Shown here: positions 34,269-44,052 of the stretch, one piece after another
Layout of the letters: each line of letters opens with the position of its first letter
Numbering within the stretch: the stretch's first letter is position 1
Origin: Actinomadura syzygii
Lineage (GTDB): Bacteria > Actinomycetota > Actinomycetes > Streptosporangiales > Streptosporangiaceae
Assembly: GCF_008085905.1 (NCBI RefSeq)
Contig: NZ_VSFF01000002.1
Location: forward strand, 186,001-250,000
DNA: 64,000 bases
Reading direction: 5' to 3'
Position numbers and translations under genes: made by a program
The notes under the pieces: generated by a model
Databases searched by the model: none
Seen by the model: only the letters and a program-made list of their open reading frames with translations
What the model was told of the DNA's origin: nothing

Positions 34269-35021
34269 TCACCCGCCGAAGACGGTCTTCTCCGCTTCGC
34301 CCAGGAGGTGGACGAGTTCGTCGGCCTCCGCCTTGCCGAGGGACGCGAAGGCGGGCGCCATCAGTTCGTTGGTGAGGCGCTCGGCCTCGTCGTGGCGGCG
34401 GCGGATCTCGTCCGTGACCTCGGGATACGGGCGCGGCCAGCCGAAGTACTCGGCGTTCGGGTCGCCGTCCGGGAGCAGCGGCGAGTGGCCGCTCAGCACC
34501 GCCTCCAGCGGGGTCAGCCCGCTCGCCAGCACGGCGACGACGTGCAGGCCGCCGCGCAGTTCCCGGACGACGTGCGCGAGCTGGATCACCCGGGCCGGGC
34601 CGTCCTCGGGCAGCGGCATCGCCCGCCAGCCCGCGGAGACCGGCGCGCCGACCACGTCGGCCGAGTGGGCGACGCGGTGGAGCAGGTCGGCCAGCCGGTC
34701 CGCGGCGGCGCCGCCGAAACCGGCGAGCTTGCGGCGGCCGAAGCCGTGGGCGACGGCGGCGTACCGGTCGGCGGCGTCCGCCGCGGCGAGGCCCGCGCCC
34801 GCCTCCCACGCACGGCGCACCGTCGTGGCCGGGAAGAACCCGGCGGCGGACCTGACGACGTCCGCGTCGACCTCGCCCAGGACGCCGAACCGGCCGCGGA
34901 AGTACGGCGTCCAGCCGGACAGGCCCGTCTCCGCGGAGAAGGTCTTCGCCTCCCGGGAGATCATGAACGCCCCGCCCAGCCGTCCGATCGGCTCCGCCAC
35001 CGCCGCCGCGATCTCCCGCAT
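34269..35021 (-). CDS. SCO6745-family helical protein
   Basis: This 250-residue protein matches the actinomycete SCO6745 family: PIGRLGGAFMISREAK at the start, YFRGRFGVLGEVDADVV, then AHVVRELRGGLHVVAVLASGL and a YFGWPRPYP segment. The role is unknown; a winged-helix-like fold has been suggested for the group. No partner gene is obvious. It ends three bases before the ArsR operator repeat. Confidence 0.75.
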   Translation of the reverse strand: MREIAAAVAEPIGRLGGAFMISREAKTFSAETGLSGWTPYFRGRFGVLGEVDADVVRSAAGFFPATTVRRAWEAGAGLAAADAADRYAAVAHGFGRRKLAGFGGAAADRLADLLHRVAHSADVVGAPVSAGWRAMPLPEDGPARVIQLAHVVRELRGGLHVVAVLASGLTPLEAVLSGHSPLLPDGDPNAEYFGWPRPYPEVTDEIRRRHDEAERLTNELMAPAFASLGKAEADELVHLLGEAEKTVFGG

Positions 35022-35082
35022 TCCCGTCGCCCTTTCCTAGAACCGAATTTCATTCAACCACGGTCCAGGGGACGGGCCCGGC

Positions 35083-35874
35083 TCAGGGTTTGCGGCCCAC
35101 ACCGCCCGCGCAGGACACCAGGGGCGGGTCGCCGAACGGGTTGGGGTCAGGCCGCCAGTCCGGCACGAGGACGACGCCGGGCTCCAGCACCTCCAGCCCG
35201 TCGAGATAGCGCGCGATCTGCTCGATCGGGCGCGGCGTGTAGGGGACGGCGCCGGTGCCGGAGTTGTACCGCCGGATCGCCTCGACATATCCGGGATCGA
35301 CGTCGGTGCCGTCGTAGACGGCGAGATAACTGCCCGAGGGCAATGCCGACATCAGCCGGTCGACGATCGACAGCGCTTCGTCGTGATCGGCGACGAGACC
35401 GAGAATTCCCATGAGCATCAGCCCGACCGGACGGCCGAAGTCCAGGGTCTTGGCCGCCTGTTCCAAGATGACGTCGGGATCGCGGACGTCCGCCTGGATG
35501 TAGTCGGTCGCCCCTTCGGGGGTGCTCGTCAGCAGAGCCTGGGCGTGGACGAGCACGAGCGGGTCGTTGTCGACGTAGACGATGCGCGATTCCGGCGCGA
35601 CGCGCTGCGCCACCTCGTGGGTGTTGTCCACGGTCGGGAGGCCGGTCCCGATGTCGAGGAACTGGCGGATTCCCGCGTCCGCGGCGAGGTAGCGCACCAC
35701 CCGCGCCAGCATGTAGCGGGAATGGCGGGTGAGGTCGACCATGCCCGGGAAGACCTGGCGGACGGCGTCACCGGCCGCCTGGTCGACGGGATAGTTGTCC
35801 TTGCCGCCGAGGAGGTAATTCCAGACGCGCGCCGAGTGCGGAACGGTCGTGTCGATCCCGGGGTCTTTGCTCAC
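35083..35874 (-). CDS. SAM-dependent methyltransferase of the DUF574 type
   Basis: This 263-residue protein starts at GTG 35874 after GGGAGAG. The sequence shows PHSARVWNYLLGGKDNYPVDQ, FLDIGTGLPTVDNTHEV and VDNDPLVLVHA, the fixed pattern of the S-adenosyl methyltransferase family that is very abundant in Streptosporangiales genomes. Its substrate is unknown. Confidence 0.85.
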   Translation of the reverse strand: MSKDPGIDTTVPHSARVWNYLLGGKDNYPVDQAAGDAVRQVFPGMVDLTRHSRYMLARVVRYLAADAGIRQFLDIGTGLPTVDNTHEVAQRVAPESRIVYVDNDPLVLVHAQALLTSTPEGATDYIQADVRDPDVILEQAAKTLDFGRPVGLMLMGILGLVADHDEALSIVDRLMSALPSGSYLAVYDGTDVDPGYVEAIRRYNSGTGAVPYTPRPIEQIARYLDGLEVLEPGVVLVPDWRPDPNPFGDPPLVSCAGGVGRKP

Positions 35875-35979
35875 GGTTGCTCTCCCTGCTTTCCGTGCTC
35901 GCGACCGATGCTCCCAGGCGCACAACCCGCCCACAACCAGCACGGCCACGCCGAACCGGCCATTCGGTACGGTCGAGGC

Positions 35980-36816
35980 ATGGCGGTGGACGAATTCGAC
36001 GTGGACGCGGGTGGCGGGCGGCGGTTGCACGTCTACGACACCGGGACGGCCGCCGCTGGTGAGATCGTCGTTTTCTGGCACCACGGCACACCGAACATCG
36101 GCCTGCCTCCGCGTCCGCTTTTCGCGGGCGCCCCGGACATTCGGTGGGTGTCGTTCGACCGTCCGGGATATGGCGGCTCGGATTCGGTCCCGGGACGCGA
36201 TGTGGCGGACGCCGCCAGCAATGCGGCGGTCGTCGCCGATGCGCTCGGCATCGACCGGTTCGCGGTCATGGGGCATTCGGGCGGCGGCCCGCACGCGCTG
36301 GCCTGCGCGGCGCTTCTCCCGGACCGTGTCGTCGGGGCGGTCAGCGTCTCCGCATTGGCCCCCTTCGGCGCGGACGGGCTCGACTGGTTCGCGGGAATGG
36401 GCCCCTCCAGCGCCGCCTCACTGCGCGCCGCCACGGCCGGACGAGCCGCGAAGGAGCAATACGAGGCGGCCGCCGAATACAACCCGGAAATGTTCACTGC
36501 GGCTGACCACGCCGCCCTCCAAGGCGAATGGTCGTGGTTCGAGGACGTGGTCGGCCCCGCCGTCGAGAACGGAATCGGCGGTCTGGTCGACGACGACCTC
36601 GCCTACGTCGCGCCTTGGGGATTCGACCCGGCCGCGATAAAGGCCCCGCTGCTCGTCGTCCATGGGGAGCGGGACCGGATCGTCCCGAGTTCCCACGGCC
36701 GGTGGCTGGCGCGGAACTGCCCGACCGCGCTGCTGCGCGTCACACCGGACGACGGGCACATCTCCGTCCTCGGCTCCGCGCCCTCGGCCCTCGATTGGCT
36801 CCGCGCCCGCGCCTGA
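35980..36816 (+). CDS. Alpha/beta hydrolase
   Basis: 278 residues. HHGTPN marks the oxyanion loop, GHSGGGPHA the nucleophile elbow, HGERDRIVP the acid and DDGHIS the histidine. This subgroup is common in actinomycetes and mostly uncharacterised. It is divergent from the methyltransferase gene across 105 bases. Confidence 0.75.
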   Translation: MAVDEFDVDAGGGRRLHVYDTGTAAAGEIVVFWHHGTPNIGLPPRPLFAGAPDIRWVSFDRPGYGGSDSVPGRDVADAASNAAVVADALGIDRFAVMGHSGGGPHALACAALLPDRVVGAVSVSALAPFGADGLDWFAGMGPSSAASLRAATAGRAAKEQYEAAAEYNPEMFTAADHAALQGEWSWFEDVVGPAVENGIGGLVDDDLAYVAPWGFDPAAIKAPLLVVHGERDRIVPSSHGRWLARNCPTALLRVTPDDGHISVLGSAPSALDWLRARA

Positions 36817-36937
36817 TGAGGCTCACGTCACAAAAGCCCATGTCACATCCACCTGTGGGTGGTCCGTCCTTGGTGGTGAGCCGCGCATCGAATCGGTTCG
36901 GCCGGGGACGATCCCCCGGCGAGGGTTTGGAGGAGTC

Positions 36938-37729
36938 ATGGCGTCAACGATCCTGGTCACCGGCGGCACCGGAACGCTCGGACGGCAGGTCGTCCCGCTG
37001 CTGCGGAACGCGGGCCGCGACCTGCGCGTGCTCACCAGGCACCCCCGCGAGTCCGCGGACGGCGTCGACTACGTGACCGGCGACCTGTCCAAGGACGAAG
37101 GGGTGCGGGCCGCCGTCGAAGGGGCCTCGGTCGTCCTGCACCTGGCGGGCGGCGCGAAGGGCGACGACGTGGTGGCGCGCAATCTGGTGCGGGCCGCGAA
37201 GGCCGCCGACGTCGAGCACCTGGTGCTGATCTCCGTCACCGCCGCGGACCGGATCCCGGTGAAATGGATGAAGACCCAGAACGAGGTCGAGAAGATCGTG
37301 ATGGAATCCGGCGTGCCGTGGACGATCCTGCGCGCCGCGCAATTCCATGACCTCGTCCTGAAAGTGGTGCGGACGTTGACGAAGTCACCGGTCGTCCCCG
37401 TCCCTCGCGGAGTCCGGATGCAGCCGGTCGACGCCCGCGATGTCGCGGAACGGCTCGCGGAACTGACGCTCGGCGCCCCTGCCGGCCGGGTGCCGGACGT
37501 GGTCGGCCCCAGGGTGTACGGGATGGACGAACTGCTCCGGACCTACCTGCGGGCGAGCGGGAAACGCCGCGCGCTGCCGACCATTCCCATCCCGGGCAAC
37601 GTGGGCCGCGTCTATCGCGCGGGCGACAACCTCGTCCTGGAAGGCGCCGACCAAGGCACCCACGCCTGGGAGGAATTCCTCACCGAAAACGTGACCCGTC
37701 CCGCGAAGGCTCCCGCCGCGTCCAGGTGA
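36938..37729 (+). CDS. NAD(P)-binding NmrA/SDR-like protein
   Basis: 263 residues. VTGGTGTLGRQVV at residues 7-19 is the cofactor site, VLTRHP follows the second strand, and the WTILRAAQFHD segment is typical of atypical extended SDRs. GGAGGAG precedes the start. Its substrate is unknown. It ends in a convergent terminator shared with the acyl-CoA ligase gene. Confidence 0.8.
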   Translation: MASTILVTGGTGTLGRQVVPLLRNAGRDLRVLTRHPRESADGVDYVTGDLSKDEGVRAAVEGASVVLHLAGGAKGDDVVARNLVRAAKAADVEHLVLISVTAADRIPVKWMKTQNEVEKIVMESGVPWTILRAAQFHDLVLKVVRTLTKSPVVPVPRGVRMQPVDARDVAERLAELTLGAPAGRVPDVVGPRVYGMDELLRTYLRASGKRRALPTIPIPGNVGRVYRAGDNLVLEGADQGTHAWEEFLTENVTRPAKAPAASR

Positions 37730-37777
37730 CAGGTCGAGGTCCGCGGAGGGTTCAGTTCATGTCCGCCTCGACCTGTC
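37728..37777. terminator. Convergent terminator overlapping both gene ends
   Basis: A perfect 12-bp stem (37728-37739 with 37766-37777) spans the stop of the NmrA-like gene and the last codons of the acyl-CoA ligase gene. The 26-base loop contains the ligase stop codon. Confidence 0.55.
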
Positions 37778-39365
37778 TCCGCATGACCTTTCCGGTCGCG
37801 TTGCGGGGGAGCGGGGCGGACGTGATGTGCCAATGTGACGGCACTTTGAAATAGGCGAGGCGTTCGCGCACATAGGCGGTCAGTTCCTCCGGGGTGGGCG
37901 GGAGTCCGGTGAACACGACGACCGCCGCGACCTCCTGTCCGAGGTCGGGGTGCGGCACGCCGAGGACGACGCACTCCCGCACCGCCGGATGCTCGGCGAG
38001 AACGTGCTCGACCTCGGCCGGGTACACGTTCTCGCCGCCGCGGATGATCAGGTCGGAGCGGCGGGTGGTGAGCCGCAACCGCCCCTGCTCGATCAGGCCG
38101 ATGTCGCCGGTGTGCAGCCAGCGGTCGGCGTCGATGGCCCGCGCGGTGGCGTCCGGGTCCCGCCAGTAGCCGATCATGTTGTACGCGCTGCGGGCGCAGA
38201 CCTCGCCCTCGACGCCGTCCGGGACGGGCCGGTCGTCCGGTCCGCGGACCTCCAGCTCGACGCCGACCGTCGGACGGCCCAGCGTGCCGGGCGCCTCGGC
38301 GAGGTCGGCGGGCGTCGCGACGGAGATCCCGGTGCACGACTCGGTGAGGCCGTAGCTGTCGACCAGCGCGCCCTTCGCGGGCGGGAACACCGACCGCAGC
38401 CGCTCCTTGAACGCGGCCGACGACGGGGCCGTGGCCAGCGAGAACGCCGTCAGCGACGACACGTCGTAGCGGGACAGGTCGCCGTGCTCGACCAGCCGGT
38501 GCGCCATCGTCGGGACCGCGCCCCAGTTCGTCACCCGCTCCTTCTCGACCAGCCCGAGCACCCCGTCCACGTCGAAGCCGCCCTCGTGCATGATCACGGC
38601 GGTGCCGGTGGCGAGCCGCGGGACGGCCAGGTTGTGCAGGCACGCGATGTGGAACAGCGGCAGTGCCAGCAGGTACCGGCGGGCGGACGGGTCGTCCCCG
38701 AGCGCGCGCAGCATCGCGTCGTTGAACCGGTGGTACTCGATCACCGAAGTCAGGTTGCGGTGCGAGTGGACGGCGCCCTTCGGGCGTCCCGACGTGCCGC
38801 TCGTGTAGAGGATGACGGCCGGATCGTCCTCGGCGACGTCCGGTATGTCCCAGTCGGCGCCGGGGTAGCGGCGGGTCAGGGAGGGCACGTCGGTCTCGAC
38901 GGTGAGGACGTCCTCGGACGTCAGCGCGGACCGCTTCTCGTCCGCGACGACGATCTTCGGGTCGGTGTGGCCGAGCGCGTACTCCACCTCGCGCGGCGCC
39001 CACCAGGCGTTGTAGCCGACCGCGACGGCGCCGACCGCGATCGCCGCCCAGAACGAGATGATCCACTCCGGGCTGTTGGCGGCGTTGATCGCGATGCGGT
39101 CGCCGGGCTCGACGCCGAGATCGTCCCGCAGCGCCTTCGCCATCGACGCGACCGCCGCCGCGTGCTCGGCGAACGTGATCCGCCGGGACGCGGTGACGAG
39201 GTAGTCGCGGTCGCCGTACGAGGCGGAGCGTTCGAGGACCTCGCCGAGGCTCCGGGCGCGGTTCGCGAACACGGGCAGCCGGGCGCCGAGGACGTCCTCG
39301 TCCCGCAGCTCGAACTCGCCGCCGGGCCCGGTCAGCTTCTGGACGATCTCCATCGGACTGGACAC
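37752..39365 (-). CDS. Acyl-CoA synthetase (FadD-like)
   Basis: 537 residues of the adenylate-forming family. The P-loop is [16 protein letters not shown], the A5 motif YGLTESC, the A7/A8 region LHTGDIG and [18 protein letters not shown], and the terminal catalytic Lys is in [11 protein letters not shown]. It activates a carboxylic acid as a CoA thioester; in this setting a steroid side chain or ring remnant is likely. The start is GTG at 39365 with GAGGAGG before it. A 17-bp steroid motif lies 82 bases upstream. Confidence 0.8.
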   Translation of the reverse strand: MSSPMEIVQKLTGPGGEFELRDEDVLGARLPVFANRARSLGEVLERSASYGDRDYLVTASRRITFAEHAAAVASMAKALRDDLGVEPGDRIAINAANSPEWIISFWAAIAVGAVAVGYNAWWAPREVEYALGHTDPKIVVADEKRSALTSEDVLTVETDVPSLTRRYPGADWDIPDVAEDDPAVILYTSGTSGRPKGAVHSHRNLTSVIEYHRFNDAMLRALGDDPSARRYLLALPLFHIACLHNLAVPRLATGTAVIMHEGGFDVDGVLGLVEKERVTNWGAVPTMAHRLVEHGDLSRYDVSSLTAFSLATAPSSAAFKERLRSVFPPAKGALVDSYGLTESCTGISVATPADLAEAPGTLGRPTVGVELEVRGPDDRPVPDGVEGEVCARSAYNMIGYWRDPDATARAIDADRWLHTGDIGLIEQGRLRLTTRRSDLIIRGGENVYPAEVEHVLAEHPAVRECVVLGVPHPDLGQEVAAVVVFTGLPPTPEELTAYVRERLAYFKVPSHWHITSAPLPRNATGKVMRRQVEADMN

Positions 39366-39430
39366 CCGCGACCTCCTCGTGCGCACCGGACGGCCCATTC
39401 TCCGTCCCCGCCCGCGTCGCCCACGACGCC

Positions 39431-39447
39431 ATACCGCTCAGCGGGAC
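39431..39447 (-). promoter_or_regulatory. Steroid-cluster 17-bp motif, site 5 (acyl-CoA ligase)
   Basis: On the minus strand GTCCCGCTGAGCGGTAT lies 82 bases before the ligase start, nearly the same distance as site 1 from hsaD. Its downstream flank (GGCG) matches that of site 3. Confidence 0.5.
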
Positions 39448-39651
39448 GGTCTTGAACGGCCCCTTCCGGACACTTACTTCGGCCGACTCCGGCGAATGGA
39501 AGCGCTGTCGCATTGGCGCAACGGTCAAATAATCTGGTTTCGTGGCAACCACGGTCCCGGCACCCGATGAATCGGACGCCGGAGCAGAAAATCGTGAATT
39601 CGGGTCCTTATCGTGGCGGCTCGCCGCCGATGGCATGCCGGGGCCGCGCTG

Positions 39652-40269
39652 ATGAGCACTCTGTCGCTGGTCATCCCCATGGTCGGCGCGGCGGCAGGAG
39701 TCGTTGCCGCGACGGCGGGCGTCGTCGGCAGTGTCCACGCGATCCGACAGTCCCGGCTGTCGCGCGCCGCGACCCCGTCCGCACCTCCCGGTCCTCCGCC
39801 GCCCTTGCCCGCGCCGTCTGCCGCGCCGTCCGCGTCGGCCGGGGGACAGCCGGGTGATGATCGGGACGTGTTCGTCGCCTATGCGCGTGACGACGAGACG
39901 TGGGCCAGGGGGCTCGCCGTCCGGCTGGAGGCGGCCGGGTTCACGGTCTGGCTCGACGCCTGGGACGTCGGTGAAGGCGACCTGTTCGTCGGACGGGTCG
40001 AGGCGGGGATCCGAGGGGCGCGGAACGCGCTCATGATCGTCGGGGCGCGCACTCCGGACGAGCCCGTGACCCGGGAGGAGTACGCCGCGCTGATGACCCG
40101 GTCGATCGAGCGCGGCCTGCGGTTCATTCCCGTCGTCCACGGCGACGGCGAGCTTCCGGAGTTCCTCGCCGCCCGCCGGTGCGTCGACTTCCGCGCTCCG
40201 GCCCCGTTCGAGGAGAGGTTCGACGTGCTGGTCCGGGCCCTGCGCGGTCAGCGGCCCGCCCGCGTGTGA
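39652..40269 (+). CDS. Membrane-anchored TIR-domain protein
   Basis: 205 residues. An N-terminal hydrophobic segment (about 5-30) is followed by a Pro/Ala linker (40-65). The TIR domain spans about 71-200, starting DVFVAYARDDETWARGLAVRL, with FTVWLDAWDVGEGD and the region PVTREEYAALM holding a Glu (142 or 143) where NAD-cleaving TIRs carry their catalytic Glu. It ends 19 bases from the convergent SPFH gene. A role in NAD signalling or depletion is inferred. Confidence 0.75.
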   Translation: MSTLSLVIPMVGAAAGVVAATAGVVGSVHAIRQSRLSRAATPSAPPGPPPPLPAPSAAPSASAGGQPGDDRDVFVAYARDDETWARGLAVRLEAAGFTVWLDAWDVGEGDLFVGRVEAGIRGARNALMIVGARTPDEPVTREEYAALMTRSIERGLRFIPVVHGDGELPEFLAARRCVDFRAPAPFEERFDVLVRALRGQRPARV

Positions 40270-40288
40270 GGCGGGGGGCCGCGTCCCG

Positions 40289-42181
40289 TCAGGCGTTCTC
40301 GCCCGCCTCGCCGACGTCCTGTTCGTCCGCGCGCAGCGGCTTCTCCGGGCCCGACGGCTTGGTCGGACTCGACGGATTGTTCTGCGGATAAGGCTTCTTG
40401 TCGGCCTGCGTGATCTGCTGGACGGGAGGCGCTTCGGCGACCGACTTGTCCTTCTCGGCCTGCCGGAGCTGTTCCAGCAGGTTGCGCACCAGGTTCATCG
40501 GCATGGACTCCAGGTAGCCCGACAGGTCGCCGCCGATGTAGTTCGGGACGGGCAGCTTCGACATGTCCTGGATCATCCGCGAGAGCCGCACGTGGTCGGC
40601 CCCGAGCAGCTCGGCCTCGGCCGTGATTTCGAGGACGAGGCGCTTCTTCTCGGTCTCCATCCGCTTGAACTCGATGGCCTGCTCGGCGTCGGCGTGCTCC
40701 AGTTGCCTGGTGAGGAGGTCGCCCCGGGTGTCCTCGCTGAAGATCCGCTGCCGCTCGTCGTAGTACACCTGGTCCAGCGACCTGACCCGTTCGATGTTGG
40801 TGCGGACCGCTTCCACGCCCCACGCCTTGAGCGCGTTGCGCACCTGCGAGCTGAGGTTCGTGCGGATGTCGAGGATGCCCGACAGGAACTCCTTCACCGT
40901 GGAGTCGGCCGTGATCTCCACGAAGTAGTTCTCCACGGTGGCGCCGAGGACCCGTTCCACGAACCGCTGGACGGGCTGCGGGTCGTCGGTCAGGGCGCCG
41001 CCCGCCAGCCGTCCCGAGTCGGGGGAGCTGCCGAACTCGCTGACCAGCCGCGGCGCCACGGCGGACGGGATCCGCAGGGACTGCGACACCTCGACCCGCA
41101 GCCGGATCCCCTGGCTCGTCTCCAGGTCCAGCTCGTGCAGCCGGGCGTCGTAGTTGCCCTTCTTCTCGGAGTCCTTCTTGTTCCACTCCATGTTGAGCAG
41201 GAACGTCGGCACCAGCAGCACCCGGACGAACCACGGGTTGAGCGCGTACTCCGAGCCCTCCTTGAGGGTCTCCTGCTGGACGCCGCGGCGGCCGCCGCTC
41301 GCCACGAACTCCCAGGGCAGCCGGAAGTTGCGGTGCCCGTCGACCCGCGGGCCGACCTTCTCCTCCTCGTCGGGCTCGGCGCCGTCGCGGGTGATCACCA
41401 CCCCGGTGTGCCCGACCGGGACGGACGTCAGCTGGAGCTGTGCGGCGACCAGCCCTTCCTTGCCCTCGCCGATGTTCTCCGTGGTCAGCACGTCGAACAT
41501 CTCCGGGTTGATGTCGTAGAAGGTGCCGCCCGCGAGCACGGCGAGCTGCCGTCCCTGCTCGCCGCCGCCGCGCAGGAACGCCGTCCCGTTCTGGAAGTCG
41601 TCGCAGGGGACGTGCCGCGCGAACGGCTGGCCCGCCTCGCGGACCCTGCCGTCCTTCGCCTTCACCAGGCCCACCGTCCCGTCGGGGACGTAGGCGCGCG
41701 GCACGGTCCGCACCTCGAACAGGGCCGTGTTGATCGAGTAGGAGGAGCCGCCGGGCAGCGTCACCGCCTGCGTCCCCTCCTCGCCGCCGCGGAGGAGGAA
41801 CGCCTCGCCGTTCTGGAAGTGGTCGCAGTCCACGCCCTTGGGCAGCAGCGCCACCTGACGGTCGCGCGGGCGCTTGCGGCCCTCCCGCGCGACGACGATG
41901 CCGATCATCCGCTCCGGGATGTGGATCCGCGGCACGGCCTCGACGGTGTAGAGCCCCGGCATCAGCCATGTCGGCCGCTGCGGGGGGAGGGTGCCCGCCA
42001 GCACGCCGCGCCCGGTGTTCGGCACCACGTCCCGGTACATCCCGTCCGGGTGCGGACGGCCCCAGACGCGCCGGACGATGCCGACGTGGTCGGCGGGCAC
42101 GACATGGCGGCCCAGCGAGTAGACGTAGCCGGCCGCGGCCCCGGCCAGGAGGAGGAGCAGTAACAGGATGAGGACGCTCAC
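40289..42181 (-). CDS. Large SPFH/band-7 membrane protein
   Basis: This 630-residue protein has a very hydrophobic N-terminal anchor (residues 4-20). Repeated modules contain VPADHVGIVRRVWG, IPERMIGIVVAREG, VPDGTVGLVKAKDG and VPVGHTGVVITRDG. A band-7 core and a charged coiled-coil stretch (DERQRIFSEDTRGDLL to EITAEAELL) follow. SPFH proteins build membrane rings or rafts. The GTG start overlaps the stop of the TIR-TIR-GUN4 gene (GTGA), so the two are made together. The Pro-rich tail is likely disordered. Confidence 0.75.
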   Translation of the reverse strand: MSVLILLLLLLLAGAAAGYVYSLGRHVVPADHVGIVRRVWGRPHPDGMYRDVVPNTGRGVLAGTLPPQRPTWLMPGLYTVEAVPRIHIPERMIGIVVAREGRKRPRDRQVALLPKGVDCDHFQNGEAFLLRGGEEGTQAVTLPGGSSYSINTALFEVRTVPRAYVPDGTVGLVKAKDGRVREAGQPFARHVPCDDFQNGTAFLRGGGEQGRQLAVLAGGTFYDINPEMFDVLTTENIGEGKEGLVAAQLQLTSVPVGHTGVVITRDGAEPDEEEKVGPRVDGHRNFRLPWEFVASGGRRGVQQETLKEGSEYALNPWFVRVLLVPTFLLNMEWNKKDSEKKGNYDARLHELDLETSQGIRLRVEVSQSLRIPSAVAPRLVSEFGSSPDSGRLAGGALTDDPQPVQRFVERVLGATVENYFVEITADSTVKEFLSGILDIRTNLSSQVRNALKAWGVEAVRTNIERVRSLDQVYYDERQRIFSEDTRGDLLTRQLEHADAEQAIEFKRMETEKKRLVLEITAEAELLGADHVRLSRMIQDMSKLPVPNYIGGDLSGYLESMPMNLVRNLLEQLRQAEKDKSVAEAPPVQQITQADKKPYPQNNPSSPTKPSGPEKPLRADEQDVGEAGENA

Positions 42182-43623
42182 GGTCGGACTCCGCACTCTC
42201 GTAGCCGGGCATGGACGGTCAGCGCCATCTGGGTCCAGTTGTCGTACCAGTCCATGCGCTGTTCGCCGCGCGGGTTGCGCAGCGTGGGGAAGAAGCCGGA
42301 CCGGTCGAGGGCCCGCGCGGCGAACTCCCGGTAGGTGGGCACCGCCTCGTCGTCCGAGACGCGCCAGCCGAGTTCCTTCGACAGGGCGAGGAAGTCGGAG
42401 TGCCGCCTGCCGTCGATCGGCGCCATGCCCACCTGGACGCGGAACCCCATGCGGCCGTCGGTGGCGGCGGCCCACAGCTCGTCCACCCCGACCAGCAGGT
42501 CGCGCGACAGCGCGGCGGCGTCGCGCCGCCGCAGCACCCCGGTCTCGAGCCGGTTCGCGGCCTCCAGCAGCAGCGTCGTCGTGAGCAGGTCGGCGTGCTC
42601 GATCTCCCGCTCGGCCAGGGCGGCGCGCAGCCGCTTCAGCGCGAACGACGCCGGGACGCGGCCGGACCGAACCTCGGACGCCCCGCCCTTGGACGACCCG
42701 CCCGCGGACGATCGGGCCGCGAACGGGGGCGGCGCGGACGGCAGATCCGGCTCCGGCAGGGGGCGTCCGCGCGACGACGCCTCATGGAGCGCGACGAGAT
42801 GCGCGAGGGGCGCGTCGCCGAGCGGCCCGCCCGCGTGCGCGTCCGCGCACCACAGGTCGGCGAGCAGGTAGTGGCTTCGCCCCGTGACGAGCACGGGGAA
42901 GAAGGGCCGTTCGTGCCACTGGGCTTCGAGGATCATGCGAGTGACGTCCTCGGAGTCCTGCGCGGCCGGGGACATCACCACCACGACCACCGTCGCGTGG
43001 CGGAGCTGTTGCCGGGTCGTCCAGACGAGGCGGTCGCCGGGGCGCAGGCTCCGCACCGACCAGACCGGCAGGCCCGCCTCGTGAACGCGCTCCACCAGGC
43101 TCCTGCCGTACTCGGCGTCCGCCGGGGCGTAGCAGACCACGACGGAACGCTGCGCGGGTTCGCTCAGCGGCCGGGGCGGTTCGCGCAGCACGGCCCTTTC
43201 CGGCAGGTCGGCGGTCGTGCCTCCGCCGCGGAGGGTGTCCGCCAGCCCGGCCGCCAAATGATCGAATTTCTCGCCGTCGGGGTCGGCGTCGGTGAAATCC
43301 AGCCAGGCCCAGTCGCGGGCGAAGGACGGTATCGGCGCGCCGCCGAACGTCACCGGAATGAACGGCAGCCCCTTTTCCGCGCATGAGGCCACCAGCGCGT
43401 CGTACTCGGTGAGCGCCCAGCGGTCGTCCGCGAGCCCGGGACCGAACACGGCGATTCCCGCGGTCGTGTCACGGAGCGCCTGTTCCAGCGAGTGGATGAC
43501 GCTGTCTCCAGGCAGGACGAGTTCGTCGAAGAACGCGTCGACCCCATGCCGGTGGAGTTGGCGCCATAGTTTCCGGACCCATCGGGCGTCCGCCCTCCCG
43601 TACGCGAGGTAGGCCTCGACCAA
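42178..43623 (-). CDS. TIR-TIR-GUN4 fusion protein
   Basis: 481 residues in three parts. TIR-1 (about 1-130) starts EAYLAYGRADARWVRKLW and keeps a Glu at residue 73 in DRWALTEYDAL, the usual catalytic position. TIR-2 (about 158-285) has VVVCYAPADAEYGRSLVERV and Glu233. After a Ser/Gly linker, residues 325-478 resemble the GUN4 domain: LLLEAANRLETGVLRRRDAA, DLLVGVDELWAAATDGRMGF, GWRVSD and NPRGEQRMDW. GUN4 is best known as a tetrapyrrole-binding regulator. The gene leads the SPFH operon. Confidence 0.7.
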   Translation of the reverse strand: MVEAYLAYGRADARWVRKLWRQLHRHGVDAFFDELVLPGDSVIHSLEQALRDTTAGIAVFGPGLADDRWALTEYDALVASCAEKGLPFIPVTFGGAPIPSFARDWAWLDFTDADPDGEKFDHLAAGLADTLRGGGTTADLPERAVLREPPRPLSEPAQRSVVVCYAPADAEYGRSLVERVHEAGLPVWSVRSLRPGDRLVWTTRQQLRHATVVVVVMSPAAQDSEDVTRMILEAQWHERPFFPVLVTGRSHYLLADLWCADAHAGGPLGDAPLAHLVALHEASSRGRPLPEPDLPSAPPPFAARSSAGGSSKGGASEVRSGRVPASFALKRLRAALAEREIEHADLLTTTLLLEAANRLETGVLRRRDAAALSRDLLVGVDELWAAATDGRMGFRVQVGMAPIDGRRHSDFLALSKELGWRVSDDEAVPTYREFAARALDRSGFFPTLRNPRGEQRMDWYDNWTQMALTVHARLRECGVRP

Positions 43624-44052
43624 AACATGCCCCCGATCACGGCCGGGAATTGACCTCGCCTCAAGCGTAGGACGGACCCTGCGACATCCAGCCTTGATCG
43701 CGTTTTGTTGCCTTATCCGGCCAGCATGAAACCGACCCGGCCGGGACCGTTTCCCGCATATGTTCCAGCCGAATTGTTTTCCTTAACACAGGTGTGGAAG
43801 CCGACGCCGGGGAAATGGGAATAGAACTTCGGCTTCGGGACAGGGACGGACGACGTCCAGCCGCGCCGGGTCAGCGAGCCGTGGGGTCCCACACCGACCA
43901 GTCGACGGGGCCCCGGAGCGGCGACATCGATGAAAATTGACCCATGGATCTCGGCCCTGAATGAACCATGAGATGGGTCTCTACACGCCGTAGATTCATC
44001 AGTGTCAGCACGAAGTGCCTGGTGAGAAGCCAGGGCCGCCAACGGAGGATCC
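43624..44052. other. Intergenic region with a possible gene remnant
   Basis: These 429 bases lie between the TIR operon and the cupin gene. On the minus strand 43713-43925 reads like a coding end (RRGWTSSVPVPKPKF, FHTCVKENNSAGTYAGNGPG) with no clear start or ribosome site; it could be the tail of a lost secreted protein. Before the cupin gene, GACCCAT and ATGGGTC form an inverted repeat (43939-43945 with 43972-43978), and a CCTGG-N7-CCAGG hairpin sits in the leader. Confidence 0.35.

Noticed and set aside
40592..42163. 523-codon open frame on the plus strand
   Set aside because: It is antisense to the SPFH gene, which has clear domains and a coupled start; the shadow has no recognisable motif.
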